Positions 1 to 13,541 of a DNA stretch of 64,000 nucleotides are shown piece by piece. Position 1 is the stretch's first letter, and each line of letters starts with the position of its first letter. The notes beneath the pieces were generated by a model. That model was not told where the DNA came from. It ran no database searches and worked only from the letters and a program-made list of their open reading frames with translations. Where the stretch lies: contig CM024169.1 of assembly GCA_013433145.1 (NCBI GenBank), positions 13,090,817 to 13,154,816 of the forward strand. The letters are read 5' to 3'. The DNA comes from Ascaris suum. Its lineage: Eukaryota; Nematoda; Chromadorea; Rhabditida; Ascarididae. Position numbers and translations under genes: made by a program.

Positions 1-2258
1 TTTTTGCTTCGGTCTATAATTTGTTTATCGTGCTTGTGTTAGCCGCATAGTGCGTCGCGTTTCTTTGCTGCAGTTGGCCATCTAACTACAGACGCTCATC
101 GCATCGTCACATTTTGCACTCATTTATTCGTTTCGTCGTAAAAACTTTTGTAATTAAATGACCGTTTTAATTTGTAATTTACTTCTGTGAATATTTTACT
201 CTTTGATAGTAATGAGAGCATAAAACGAGAAGAGATCATTCATTCAATCTAGGTGTGAGATGTAACAAGAGGAAAGGATCGATTTTTAGAGATAGGTACG
301 AAAAATGGAGTTTTCTAACAGAGAGTTTTGTTATTCCAGGGTAAAAAATTCTGATGAGACCGAAGTGATTTAAGATGGCTTTTTGCGATGCGTTGATAAT
401 CCGATATTGCAATATTAGTTTAAAATGAGAGATAAGCTTCCATATAATATTTATACTTATGAGCATACGTGTGGACAAGTTTTTGCTGTTGCAGTGGAAG
501 ATTTCGTATCTAAATGCTGCACAATGTACAAAACCTATAAAAACTTTTACTTATTTCTCAGAGTTTCTATGAACTTTATACTTAGATTATTCTTGCACTC
601 GTGAAACATTTCGCTTCATGCGAAAGGTAATCGAAATCGTCGCCACTATATTTTCGGAATTTCAAAGTAATGGAGATGAAATACTCTGTGCATCTTGTTT
701 CCTTCGGTAGTCTTGATATTTGGATATTATCATCTCAGTCTTGGGAGAGCCTATGTGTTTTCAGTTGAAAGCAATTTTCTTATTGTGCATATTCAAGCGG
801 AATTATATTGTTCTCCTGAAAGAATAACTGATAATAATGCTGAATTTCGAGACATTTATTCATATTAGCTGAAATATAGACTCTATCACAATAGCAACTA
901 TCGAAAGGAATATCATGATATGTCACAGGAGTCATAATAAGAACAACAATTGAAAATGCGCATGAAGTTTTTATGCGCGAACGTTTTCCTTAAAGTGTAT
1001 TTTATCGCCAAATAATATTGATATCCTATCTATAGAAACGAGATAAAGTGTCCTAATAATATTTTATTAGCTAGAGAATTTTCCAATATTCGATAAAAAA
1101 TTTTCCTTGAGCTCATTCCTTTAAATGATCTAATCTAACTTCATCAACTCTAGGAATATATCTAACAAAAATATGGCAGTGCGTAGCTCATGAACTCATC
1201 TCGATTGTTTGAGCGCATGATGCGTGATGTTTTTTTTCTTGCCGGAATTTGGAATTCGGTTTCGGATATCTGCTGCGGAAGTTTTTCGAAAAGAAAGATT
1301 TTTTTGGAAGTTTGCTGAATGTGCTCAATGGTTTTGACGAAAATTATGCGGCATATTTAAATTGCGTATCAAAACGATGCGGTCATTGAATTTATAATCG
1401 TCGGTGACCTAACTTCACAGTCAAATGATACCTGCACTTCACTAGTGCTATATTGCAAATTAAATTCTTCGCATTCATTGGCGGCTTCTTTTTCCTTATT
1501 TCTCTCTGGAAATTCAGCTAAACGAATCCATCTAATTGGATGCCCTCTCAAAAATAAGCTTTTCCCAAATTCTGTTCTCATTTGTTTGAGTTGCATATAT
1601 TAGGGAAATCAACTTATAAAGAAATGCTTCTCACCATAGTTTATATGATATGCGCTTTTCCATTTCGCCGGCTTCACCAGCCTATTTCATACAATGATAT
1701 ACTCATATTTTATTTGTTCTAATAAAGCTTATGCAAATCTTCTACAAAAGATCGCTTCCCATTTGATTTTGCAAATCTGTATCCACAAGACGTTTTCATA
1801 TGTTTGTACGTATTGGCCCGTCTAAATGACCGAAAGTTTTAATAATAGAACCATTAGAGTTGAATTAATCAAATTTGTTCGCTAGCAGATTCATCATAAT
1901 ACGGCTCGATGTATCAATTTTCATTTTGATCCTTCGAATCAGAGGGGTATTATTGGCGTTTAAACGCCGTGGAAAATTTGAACGGATTTCACACCATTTG
2001 AGTTCTTGAGAAGATTTGCGAATAAAGATTTTGATCAGTTGAAATATTCTATTGATTCGTGACATATGCGGTTATTTTATCGCCTGATTATTGGAGATAT
2101 GCCTGGAGCGATTTTTAAATTTACATCATTTTTTGGCACATTTAAGACTAGTGAATTCTTTCGAAACCGTGGGATGAATCTACAATTTAGTGCAAGATAT
2201 CATGTTTTATCATACATTGTCGTGCATAACATTGCGCTGATGCACTTTGCATATGCAA

Positions 2259-2300
2259 ATTTTTCAACTCGATGCAAATTTGCATAAATAGTTGAAAAAT
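2259..2300. other. Hairpin enclosing an octamer palindrome
   Basis: ATTTTTCAACT (2259-2269) pairs with AGTTGAAAAAT (2290-2300). Between them lies the 14-bp palindrome ATGCAAATTTGCAT (2272-2285), two POU-type octamer cores back to back. Confidence 0.6.
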
Positions 2301-5291
2301 TAACGAAAATTCTGAAGTAGTAAAGCGATACGCAAGTTTGAAGCAATGAAATATGGATGTGAGAAGAAGGGAAATTAATCTGCTTGAGATTCTTATCATA
2401 AGTAAATAGGTTCTGCAGAATCATAATTGAAGTTGTAGTCTATTTGACGCATAAATCGGCTCGCTATACCAATGAATGAAGATCGCTTCATTAAGTATTA
2501 GGCGTGTTGGGTTCTCGTTTTCCACTATCCTTTCTTTTTGGGTCGCGATAAAAGATCGCTAATTATTCGCATTCATTGCTTCGATTTGGCCAATTTGATC
2601 TACGCTCCGCTCCATTTAATCATTTTTATCGCTTTTTTTTTCGGGATATATCGAGTTCAAAGAATTAGAAAAGCAAACGAAATGTTTCTATTAGAAATAA
2701 AGTTTTCTTTTCGAAAAATTCTCGACAAAGTTAATGAAAACTAATTTGGAATTGAGTCCTCTTGCGATTGTTTGGTTCTTGGCTGCCTCAAGCCTTCTCT
2801 CTCCCTTAGATTCCACTTGATAATTTAATGAGGAGTTGCGTAATTTTCATTCCTTTCGATGGACTACGCTTCGTAATCAGAATTTTAATCAACGATGAAA
2901 TCACTCATCATTTATCCTCTATATCTTATAAATTCAAAATTATTCTATTTCAAGTGCGATACGAATAAATATATGCAATGAATAGGGTTCACTCTCAATG
3001 CATACTGTATAATTTTTGCGTAATATAAAACGCTTTACACGTCATTATCAAAATTCGTTTAGCATAGGCGATAATTGCGTATCATTTGTTTATGCGATTA
3101 TGCAATGTGCAAAACGTTTATGCGATTGTGTAAATATGCAAATAAGAGGACGCTTTAAAATCAAAGCACTCAAAATGAGCGCATGCTAGTGATCATTAAT
3201 TTAAGCAATTGCTAATAAAGTCGGCCAATTACATCTTGAAAAAAAAAATGCAATTCACTAACACCTATTTGCAGTCGTTTCGCAATCATATTTTCCTTTG
3301 ACAGATCTCGACTCACTCATATATCGGAGATCTATTTTTCCGGTCTTTTAATAGGGCAAGCTAACCGGAAATTTTATCACATCAACCAGAAATTTTCAGC
3401 TTCAGGTAAATTTTTGCTTTCCGTTCGAAAAATTTCTCTTCGAAAATCATCATAGCAAATAGTTCATTTCATGCGTAAATGTATATTTATTTTCAGCACT
3501 TCAAAACGTGAGAAAATAATAAATAATAGACGAGCGCTAACGTTGAGATGAGTTTTCATTTATAAATTTTTTGTTGATTTCTGCTCTCATTTCATGATTT
3601 TTCTAATACTTTCGCTGTCGATTTGCAACGCTTCAAGAGCGCTGCTTAGCAACATCCACACCTTAGTTGAGCGCCGATAAATGTTTGCATTTTGTTCATT
3701 TTGTTAAATTCGTTAATAAAAACTCGCTGTCATTTCTATCAAACTGTATAGATTTCACCTCTTTTTTCCTATTTATTCACTTTTAATTGAAAATCCAAGC
3801 ATGAACGGAATTAAATACTGAAATAAGAACTTGATTTTGCATTTTCTAATAAATCATAACGTTTATTCGAGTGCTATAAATTCAAACAGATGAAAACTGT
3901 ATCAAAGAAGTTACTATGACGTGGGTTTTTTTTTTTTGCAACTCATGGTTTTAAAACCAGCTGGTGACGGAAATTACTAAAAAAAAATAATGAAGCAATG
4001 AAAATAATCTACTGACATTTCAATCGAACCGACACCGTGCAAGAATCTTTCATAAGCAATTCGCCTGTCTAATTTAGCTGGCCAATAAAATACGACTTGA
4101 CTCGCTGTAAAATTCTTCGATCAAAATTCTCACCTTAAAAATCAATTCTCATATTACATTCCTTTGTAGTCCCAGTGCTTCTCGAATTGAAAATATCAAA
4201 TCAGACAGTCAAATATGCGTATGAATAAATATGTATAGATTCGAGCTTGAGCTAGTGAAATGGTTGGAAGTCCGTAAATACGTCAGTCACATTGGCTAGT
4301 ATGAATGAGCGAATAGTCGTAGCCGCAGGAAGACTAGTAGCTCTCAAGATATGAATGACGACTCAAAACGAAAGCTCTTTGAAGTGCTGCAAAGTGCCTT
4401 TATCTTATAGCTATGGCGACTTTCGAAAAAAATTGCTTGGCAGGCATAAATAAAAATATATCAAATAATTCAGCATGTCTCGTAAAAAAACTGCTCAAGT
4501 AGATTTTTTTTCTAGAATTTCTACGAGTAAACAGGAATTATTCAAATGCAGATTTCATTGAGGCGGTTATTTTCGTTCTCAAAGGCTTGACTGAGCTCAG
4601 AGGTTTAATCCTTTAGATTTGTGAAGACAGCTCACTTTTCCAGGTCTCATAGTAGCGGAATTAACATAAATGTTAACTTTTTACTGAGGGAATTCTTACA
4701 ACGATTATTCCTCTCTTATAAGAGTTTATTGGAGAGGAGGTCTCAAGAAGAGTTTATTGATAGGAAGAGAGATATTCCGTGCAATGAGATGGCTTACGTC
4801 GTTGGAGAAATATGTTGTATACATGCATATGTTTTTGCGCCAGTCAAGCATTCAAAATTTGCGAAGCACGAAATTTCTCCTCATAAGTTATGCAATGAGT
4901 TGATCTTTATACCATCTTTCAAGGTGATACGTTAGCGTGGAGGGTGATAAATACTTACATCATTTTAGAATCAGCTGTCAGCTCGTTAAGAAATAGACTA
5001 ATCTTTTATGGGCAATTTTCAACAGCAATTAGCTAAATGAAAACTAGAGGTATTATTCCGCGCATGTGTGATTTTTCCGTGATATTCAAAGCTATATGGT
5101 TACTTCAGTGAATAGCAAATGCACATATCGTGCCAGCCGTTGTGATGCATTTCCTTATTTGTTGTTTTTTGTGCATAACTCGTTGATTTCATTGTGCATT
5201 GCGTGAAGACTGATCACGTTGAGTTCAATGTGCAAAAGTCGAAATTATTTATTGGTTTAATTTACCTAAACATCATTTACCTGTAAATTCA

Positions 5292-5332
5292 TTTACCTAT
5301 ATAGCAGTTTATTTCATTGCCCTATAGGTAAA
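5292..5332. other. Inverted repeat around TTTACCTATA
   Basis: TTTACCTATA (5292-5301) and TATAGGTAAA (5323-5332) form a perfect 10-bp inverted repeat with a 21-base loop. Two further ATTTACCT-like copies lie just upstream. Confidence 0.5.
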
Positions 5333-6171
5333 CATTATTCACTGAAAGTGCTCACAGATTCATTCCACAAGCAATTATGCAACATCTTAAAGCCCAACAG
5401 AAGGCATTTCGAGAATTTCCAAAACAGTTTTCACTATTATGCGTAGAATATATCATATTCCCATAATAAACCATAGAAGTCTCCATGAGAAGTGAATTGA
5501 AATTCGTAAAACACGAAATAGTCTTGTTTTGAGGCCATTTTTCTTAAGGGAAAATGTCTGCAAATACTAGTCATTATTTCATTAATATTCCTCTTATTTT
5601 GATGGAATTGAAAAGTTGTTTGACAAATCATGCGTTTTGTTGAATTTCCTTCTATTGTCTTTACGCTATTAGCTTTTCTTATTGCAGTAATAATTACTTC
5701 AGCAAAGAGTGCTCTGAATTGTTCCTGCGAGTGTCATAGTACTGTCTGGAATGCTAATCTATATTCTTCTGGATCAATGCTATAGAATAGGCATCCTTTG
5801 CTTATAGTATGCTAGAGCAAAAGTTTGAAAGCATTATAGCACATTAGACGAATGTGGCATTGACGCTAAACTGTCCCCAAATTTTGCATAGAAATTAATC
5901 AAATGAATCAATTGTGGTGTTAATTTGATCGCTTCATGAGAGACATTTTTTTAAACAATTGAACACGCGATGGTTCCATAACTACCAACATTACTAGATG
6001 TTTTTTTGAATATAAGGAGTCCATTATTCTGCTCTGCTATCAGCCAATTCTCCATAACTGCTTCATGCATTTCTTTGGCAATTGCAAATATTTTTATATG
6101 AACTGTAGAAGGTGTCAAAAATCTTGAAACGAATGCCACCTTACCATTGAGATGATATTCTTACAATCACT

Positions 6172-6304
<133 letters not shown>

Positions 6305-8806
6305 TTGGGTGCAATTTTATTTGAATTGCTACAATATTTCATAATTTCTTTGCATTTTACTTCTTCGAAAAGAAACGAAAGTTTCACATGGAATTCCTAT
6401 GGAATGCTTGAGGTCGGAAAATATTACAACGCTTCATTAGCTTATTTCAGTAAAGAACATCATCGAAGCTATTTGCACTCATCGAAAAACGGGTATTATT
6501 GATGAGGTGTATGTATATCTTTTGGTTGTTATCAATTATTAATTATGAATTTATCGATGAAAATTCTCTCATTAACTGCTTATTAAGAAATTCGAAAATC
6601 GCATTGACGAAAATTTCGGTGATCGTTTAAGCGATTATTATTTATGAAGGAGTAATCGTTTTCAACAATATTTATTAAGATTCATTTTGATATTTCTAGG
6701 AAGAAACATTAAAGATGTCACTGGCCACACTTATATTTTTTTTTATTGATGAGCGCAGTATTGGCGGTTTGCTTCTTAGAGCATTTTTATGTCTCATTAA
6801 CTAACCGTTCGTCTTCGATGTGAAATTTCTTTAATTTCTATGCCAATCTTTTGCTATGTTTTGATAAATCCTTCGAAAATTAGTGAGATTATTTTTCGCC
6901 ATATTTTGCTCAATATATCTCTCGAATGTTCGGAAATTTTTCACTCTTATACGAGTGAATTATCAATTTTATCACTTTAGATGCCTAACGTGAAGATTCA
7001 TTCGATCATTGCGGCTAAATCTCTATCGTTTTATTTGCTAATCTTTTGAGTTCAACATCGTCGTCTCCTCGCAACACCGTTGGACGATATGCAGTACATC
7101 CACAAAAAATGAAGCAATCAAAAATTTTTTAACGACAGCAACTAGACTTTCTCTCCTCATCAATCACCCTCCCTCATCTCCTCCAAACGTTATCGCCTTG
7201 TTTTTGTCGTCCCTGGGTTGAAGTTTCAGAAGCGCTGTCACTTCCGTCTATGAAAATAATCTGATCCTCGTTATTTATACTCATAAAACTTTTATGCTAT
7301 GAAATAAATTCTAGGAGTAAAATGCGCTCGAAGTGAAAACTTTTTAGGATTAAAACCTCATGAATATTCATTTTTTTTTTTCTTTCTCATTGACTAAATG
7401 CTCTTAGATTTGAAATGATGCGTTTATTTGCTATGAACATATCATCCATTAGTGATGAAATAGCCTATAATTGTAATGCAAAATATTGTTGTGTTTCGCT
7501 TTTTTTTTTTTTTCTCACCATTCATCATCGATTTTTGCGATGAGCACATAAAATTGCCAATGGAATTTCTTTATTGATGTGAATTATTGAACGAGAAGTT
7601 TTTTTCAAGTTCGTATACACATCGAATATTAGCAATGGACAGCGTAAATAGTGCATCGTTAAAGTGGTATTTTCGATTAAAAAAAAACGAATCTAAACTG
7701 ATCCTATTTATTTCGCATCGTTCATATGGCTTACTCAACTTTTTCTAATGCAGTATATTTATATTAGTGAGTTATTTAAGTTTTAGAAGAGCCTACAATG
7801 CAAAGGTATCTAGCTCATATATTCTAATAAATATATTATAGGTAATTTAATAGTCGATATTTTTGGTGTACTATAGTATAGTAGTGAGTGATGTTGAAAG
7901 TGATGTGGATAAATTTATAGTGGAAATAAGGCTCCTTCTAAAGAGCTTCTTATTTCAATACTTATCCATTATTTGAAGTGAAGTTGTTAATTTTCACTTT
8001 TTTTTTTAATATATACCTCTCTTAATGGTCTAGCATACATATATGAATAAATTACAACAGGTGAATTATGAGATCTCTAAACCTATGGCACAAAAAAAAA
8101 ATCACCTCATTATTTTAAAGTGTATTATTGTGCGATATTTTAATTACAATTTTATTTCATTTTTGCTAATTCTTGACAACTCATAAATCGATTTCATCGT
8201 ATATGTCGCATTTTAATCGCTCGTAGACTAAACGAATGCTTTAAATTTGTGAAGTTTATCGTTGTGAATTGCTCATATATGCAAATATTTTCAAATGTGA
8301 AGAAAAAAAAAACACCGAAAGAAGAAGATGATTTTCAAATACAATGCTTTGAATTCATCAATATTTTCCTCTATGTAAAAGTTCATGCATTTTTTTTTTT
8401 TTTGATGCTCTTATCAATAGGTGAACAAAACATCGTTCGAACTACATACATTCAAAAATCGCTATTGAACAATTCGATTGCTCATAGGGTTTTTAAAATT
8501 AGATCCTTACATATAAATAATCGCTATCGAATTTTAAGTTGAAGTAATTAAGTATCTCAAATATCAGATAAGAGATCATTTCAAGCGGCATTTGAATTTT
8601 ACTTTTTACTTCATAAAATGATAATTATTGCAAAAATTATGTAGATTTCTCTACAGTAGTAACTTTTAAATAAAATTGTCGAATTTATGTTAATTTTAAG
8701 TGAATTAAATAGTCATTTTATCAGTTAATTCGATCGATCGATGTCATATAATGATTTACTGAAAACTATGCTCGAGATTAATATATCTCTCTCCAGCATG
8801 TTGCAA

Positions 8807-8819
8807 GGGGGGGGGGGGG
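8807..8819 (+). repeat. Poly-G tract (13)
   Basis: A run of 13 G in otherwise AT-rich DNA. Confidence 0.9.
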
Positions 8820-9775
8820 TTTGCTTGATTTCAGTGCAAAACTGGATGAACTGTTTTGATTCCATTTAAATGGTTTAGAGGAAAATAAGCGAAACCACGA
8901 TGATGTCAATTCAAAAAAAAAAAAAAAAAGAAGAAGAAATGCTGCAAATGCACTTTTGATTTTGCGAATCCGATACATTGATGCGGCTGTTACTTGAACA
9001 TTTTCTTCTAGCTGTTGTGTTCGTATTGTTTTCTTCGATTAGCTAATCGAGTGGGTGTCACGAATATCAGCTGACTTCAAGAACAAACTTTCACCTCAGG
9101 TTAAGCAAAAAAAAAAAAATTCCACATCATTCTTTTGTCATGTGTTGTTTTCTTGAGGAATTTGCGTGGATCTTTCTATTGCATCAAATTGTGCTCAGCA
9201 TAACATATGTGCAGCATAGAAAAAAAACCCATTTTTAGGATGCTGCATAGTTGTTAGCATTTGTCGATACTACGAGGATCCCCATTGATCAAACTCTAAG
9301 GATAATATTTAATATGCCTTTCTAATTCGTCAGAACTTTTATCATCTATTTGTTTTTGAATAGTCGATCACATAAAGTTACCAATTAATTTCGTCGTCTT
9401 CATAGCTGCTTGCAAAGGGCAATCAGAATGCTAAATCGTTATGATGGAAGCATAACCAGTTTGTTCTGGATGCCATCTTATGTATTGTTGTAGTGTTTCC
9501 TCAAAGTGCGTTCATTTAGAGTGCTAACGAAATTGTTGCTGCTAGCAGCTTATGATGGAAGTGATATGCAAATTATTGGTTGGAATTTGTATCACTATGG
9601 GAGTAAAGACTATGCAAAGTTTTGAAATGCTTAAAGAGTGCTAAGAGATAGAGAAAGAGAGAGAGAGAGAGATGATATTTAAAGAGCCATTTATAAGAAT
9701 AATTTCAGAGCATAACAAGTTAGAGCATTTTGAAATAATCAAAAAAAAAGCCTCAGAGAATTTCCATTTGTCTGG

Positions 9776-9826
9776 GTGACACATCAGCACCGTATGTTAA
9801 AGGCAAGCAAAATATGCTGATGTCAC
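9776..9826. other. Hairpin with 12-bp stem
   Basis: GTGACACATCAGCA (9776-9789) pairs with TGCTGATGTCAC (9815-9826) except for a two-base bulge, with a 25-base loop. It could be a small-RNA precursor or chance. Confidence 0.55.
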
Positions 9827-11081
9827 ATTTATTAGAGATGAGCGATATAGTACATGACCTCTAACGCTTCAACTTTGTTCTTAGGATAATTTTTATAGTT
9901 CACTTGCATGATAAAAAATTCGTCGTGTTTTTATGAATTTCAAAAAAAAAAAAAATTTCATGATCACCTCAACATTCTATGTGTTGTTTATTTTATATAC
10001 TAAACAGTAATATTCATTCGAGAAGCTTTTATGAAAATGTGAAATAACTTCGACAAAAATTTATGTGGGTGGAAGTGTTCTTTTTTTTTTAATATCATTG
10101 AGCATATTGTTGTGGATATTTTCTCTCGCAAAAGAGTGCAACTTGAGCGTATAACATTAAACGAAGCTTTCGTCATTTCTTTTCAAAACAGCTGTTGTTT
10201 ATGAATTCGGTTCGTGTTTTCCAACGCTATTTGCTTATCGCTTCTTTCGTGCTTTCAATTCCTCTCTATTATCGTTTATGTGTAATGCTTCAATTTGCTC
10301 AGAGCAATAAAAGCAATCTCGTATGATTTTTGGGAAACATTAGAAATATGGGAATTTTGTGAACAAATTTTATATGCATTAAATGGATTTTGTTATGATA
10401 ACTAATTTGAATAATCAAATTCATTTCGACTTTATCAAATGATTTTTTTTTTAAATTCCATCCCACTGAGAAAATTTTTCATCGCTGAAGATCGAATTAA
10501 GTTGCTGTCATCGACGGGGTGATTTTTTTATGGCATATCGAGGAAACTTTCGAAGCACTTTTTTTTTGCTTCTTCAGTTTGTTTCATTTGTCCGTTTAGT
10601 TCACATTCCTCATATATTTCCTATGAATTTTTGAATTTCTTTTTACTCTTCGTATCAAACTAACTATTGAGAAAATCATAATTAAACACATTCAATATGG
10701 GCTAAATTACTCAATCTCTAATCTACAAGAACTTTTCTTAGAATATCCTCATAAATATGAATCACTATTGATGCATCATTCATTCATAAAGCACTCATTA
10801 TTTTTGAAGCAAATGCAAATGTATTGCGAATTGCAAATATATTACATTCGAATAACGTTTTATAAAATATTGCATTTCATTGATGCTTATTTTGCATTTC
10901 ACTTTTTTTTTCATGCAAACAAACCTTTACAAATTGCAATAATTCGCAAAGGAAAAAGCTCGTCAATTGAATAATTGAAATACATTCCTTAATATTTTCC
11001 CAAAATTTTGCTAATCATCATAAAGCAATCTATCGTTTATATGAAACAATAAGCGAAAACAACTTGCAAAACCTTTTTTTT

Positions 11082-11106
11082 GGGGGGGGGGGAGGGGGGG
11101 GGGGGG
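11082..11106 (+). repeat. Poly-G tract (11 + 13, one A between)
   Basis: Twenty-five bases with a single A interruption, preceded by a T run. It is the longest G tract in the window. Confidence 0.92.
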
Positions 11107-13038
11107 AATAAAATAATAATTTATTACAATCGATTCGTTGAAATTTATCTCTTAATTCATATTTCTCCGCCAAATATTTTCGATTTTCGCCACTAAAAAA
11201 GGGAAATTTAATGGTGTAGAACCCGTATATTTTGATTGTCTTTAATGCAACAATAATAAGACGAAATATTATTTGATTTTGCGTATCGAACATTGTGACA
11301 CGAATTGAGAAATATATGGCTATTTTTTAAAAAAAATATCTAAATTACTTCAGAAGCCTAAAATGAGATTCGAAATATGCATTCTAGGATATTGTTTCAG
11401 GTTATCGTTGTGCTATTTATCGAAAAATATTTCCAACATTGCAATTATTTGCAATTAAAAACGATAAAATTGATTTACGTTGCAAATCTTACTTATCGTT
11501 GATTTTGTTGAAAAAATTAACGAACATTTTTGCTAGAATCGTTTATGAAGTGAAATTTATGCAATTATTGCTCAATTCCAACCGTGCAAAGAGTAAATTA
11601 TAAGCACACCTATATGAGCTTAAAATATGCTATTTGCTTTTGTACAATAACTAAATAATTTAACTCTTTTTACAATACACTAAAGCCTTATCGTATGCTT
11701 TCGTTACCTTTTTTTTGTTAGAATAATTCAATAGTTGCAATACCATCGATTGGTTATCTCGATTAAAATACCATTTGTTCTTGTTTTATTCATTGCGTAT
11801 ATTATTGGCTCATGTTGATCTCACCATTCTTTAAGCAGAATTTGGTAAGTAATTCTAAGCTAAAGATGAGTGGAATTTACCCGTAGGACTATTTAGAGTA
11901 GTTTGCAGATACAAAAATTAGCCATAACTGTTAGGTAAGCTTTTCGAAACGGAAAGCGTTTTTTTTTCCGATCTGTTTTAAATATTTTAATGTGCAAATT
12001 CATTGTTTATAGTCTCGTTTACGGCTGCTCCGGCTGCTCCCATTGTTCTAAGGGTTTTACGTTTTCTATAGAAGCGGCTACAAATATTACTTCGACTGAT
12101 AAGGCAAAGTTATACAATAAAATCAGGAGGAATAAACTCCTGAAGACAAATACATCAATGATTATCCTCAATCAACTACTAAAAATGACTCTCTTAAGAC
12201 GAATTTTAAGTGCAGAGAACAAACTAAAAGTTCTTGTAGAAAATTTCTTTCGTCATAAGACGAAAAAAAAAAATTCGAGGAATTTTGATTCGTTTATTTG
12301 TGGCCCCTAGAGATGGCCTTAGGCTAATTTCTACACAATTCCATATCGCGTCCATCTAGCTTGTGCAAGAAATTGCTGCTCGTTTTTTTTTGCTTTATTT
12401 CAGTCGAACTTTTATGTAATAATGTTTCGGTCATGTTCTAATATCTGATATGATTGAGAAGAATTCGATTTTCTTGTTTTCACAACATTTGAATTTGCCT
12501 CTAAAAATTAAAAGCATTTATCTTGTAATGTCGAATATATCTAAAAAGGCATTTCCACTCTATGCTCCGAAAAAAAAAAATTGTCGATGATTTTAAAAGG
12601 CTTATTATAATGCTTTGAACAGCTGTTGCTTATTGGACAATTAAATTAACTACGGTGCAATACGGTTTTGTTCCTCACATCTGTGGCACTATTAATACTG
12701 CTGCAGAACTCCATTCTACCTTCTATTTCTTCTACGAACTTCCTATATCTTATCAAATACTAGACAACTTCCTTCTGACTCGATAAGAGTAACGTTTATT
12801 TTGGTTTCAACACTAGCACTCAAAAAGATGAGCACTGTAGATGTTTGCATTCAATTACGTATAGCAATTGTATAGATCGATTTAATTTTTTTTTTATTTT
12901 ATTATTATTTGCTAATTGCAATTTCAAGTTTTATTTTTGTTTACTTCTTTATTTTTAACGTTATTGAAATGATATATCAGCAAATTTTAATTCATAAATA
13001 TTACATCAGATTTTGATCTACTCTCTATGTTGTCCATC

Positions 13039-13541
13039 TTATTGAGCATCTGTGTAAATGATTAGTTGAACTTTACCACTAATTTGTCCATTGGCCGCTT
13101 CCATCATATATTCTGATCGTTTAATCGATTTTTCTTGTATATTTTCGGCCCACCTATTTGATATTAAAATGAGTGAATGCACATTGATCGTCTCAAAAAT
13201 TTCATTAATTAATTGCACACTTAATCGTTGTTGCCTATAAAATATAGTGTCTCGAAATTTGTCATGTTTTATCTGTTGACTCACCGCATTTTTTCTTTTT
13301 AACTTATCGCCATTTCTTCTATAATCAATTAGAAGATTTTGAATATCCTTCTGAACACATTATCACCATTATCTAATCATAAGGACACATAACGATATCG
13401 TATACGAAATTTCTGGCGATTATAAATAAAATTACCTTGTAAATTATTACATTTGATATCGAAATTATATTTGAGGTTTTCGCTACTCTTAGCTTTATAC
13501 ATATTAAAGTAGTGCACTAATTTTTGCAAAACTTCTCTTTG
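13039..13541 (-). CDS. Possible minus-strand gene fragment, two open segments (hypothetical)
   Basis: On the minus strand a 103-codon segment runs from 13350 to the stop at 13039. It begins right after an acceptor-like TGTGTTCAG and reads KDIQNLLIDYRRNGDKLKRK at the start and GKVQLIIYTDAQ at the end. Just upstream (13541 to 13380) a 54-codon open stretch, containing LQKLVHYFNMYKAKSSENL, ends at a TGA. The two could be joined through a 38-base GT...AG gap (about 13388-13351), but the donor GTGTCC is weak. The segments are charged and look protein-like, yet no domain is recognised and the length is within chance expectation here. It could be a real small gene, a decayed one, or noise. Confidence 0.22.

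Noticed and set aside
4621..4935. 104-codon plus-strand ORF
   Set aside because: Begins at GTG, no domain, length expected by chance.
5254..5276. Sequence resembling the start of nematode SL1 (GGTTTAATT then ACC)
   Set aside because: Only the first dozen bases match, with an extra T. The rest of the leader, its splice donor and the snRNA body are absent.
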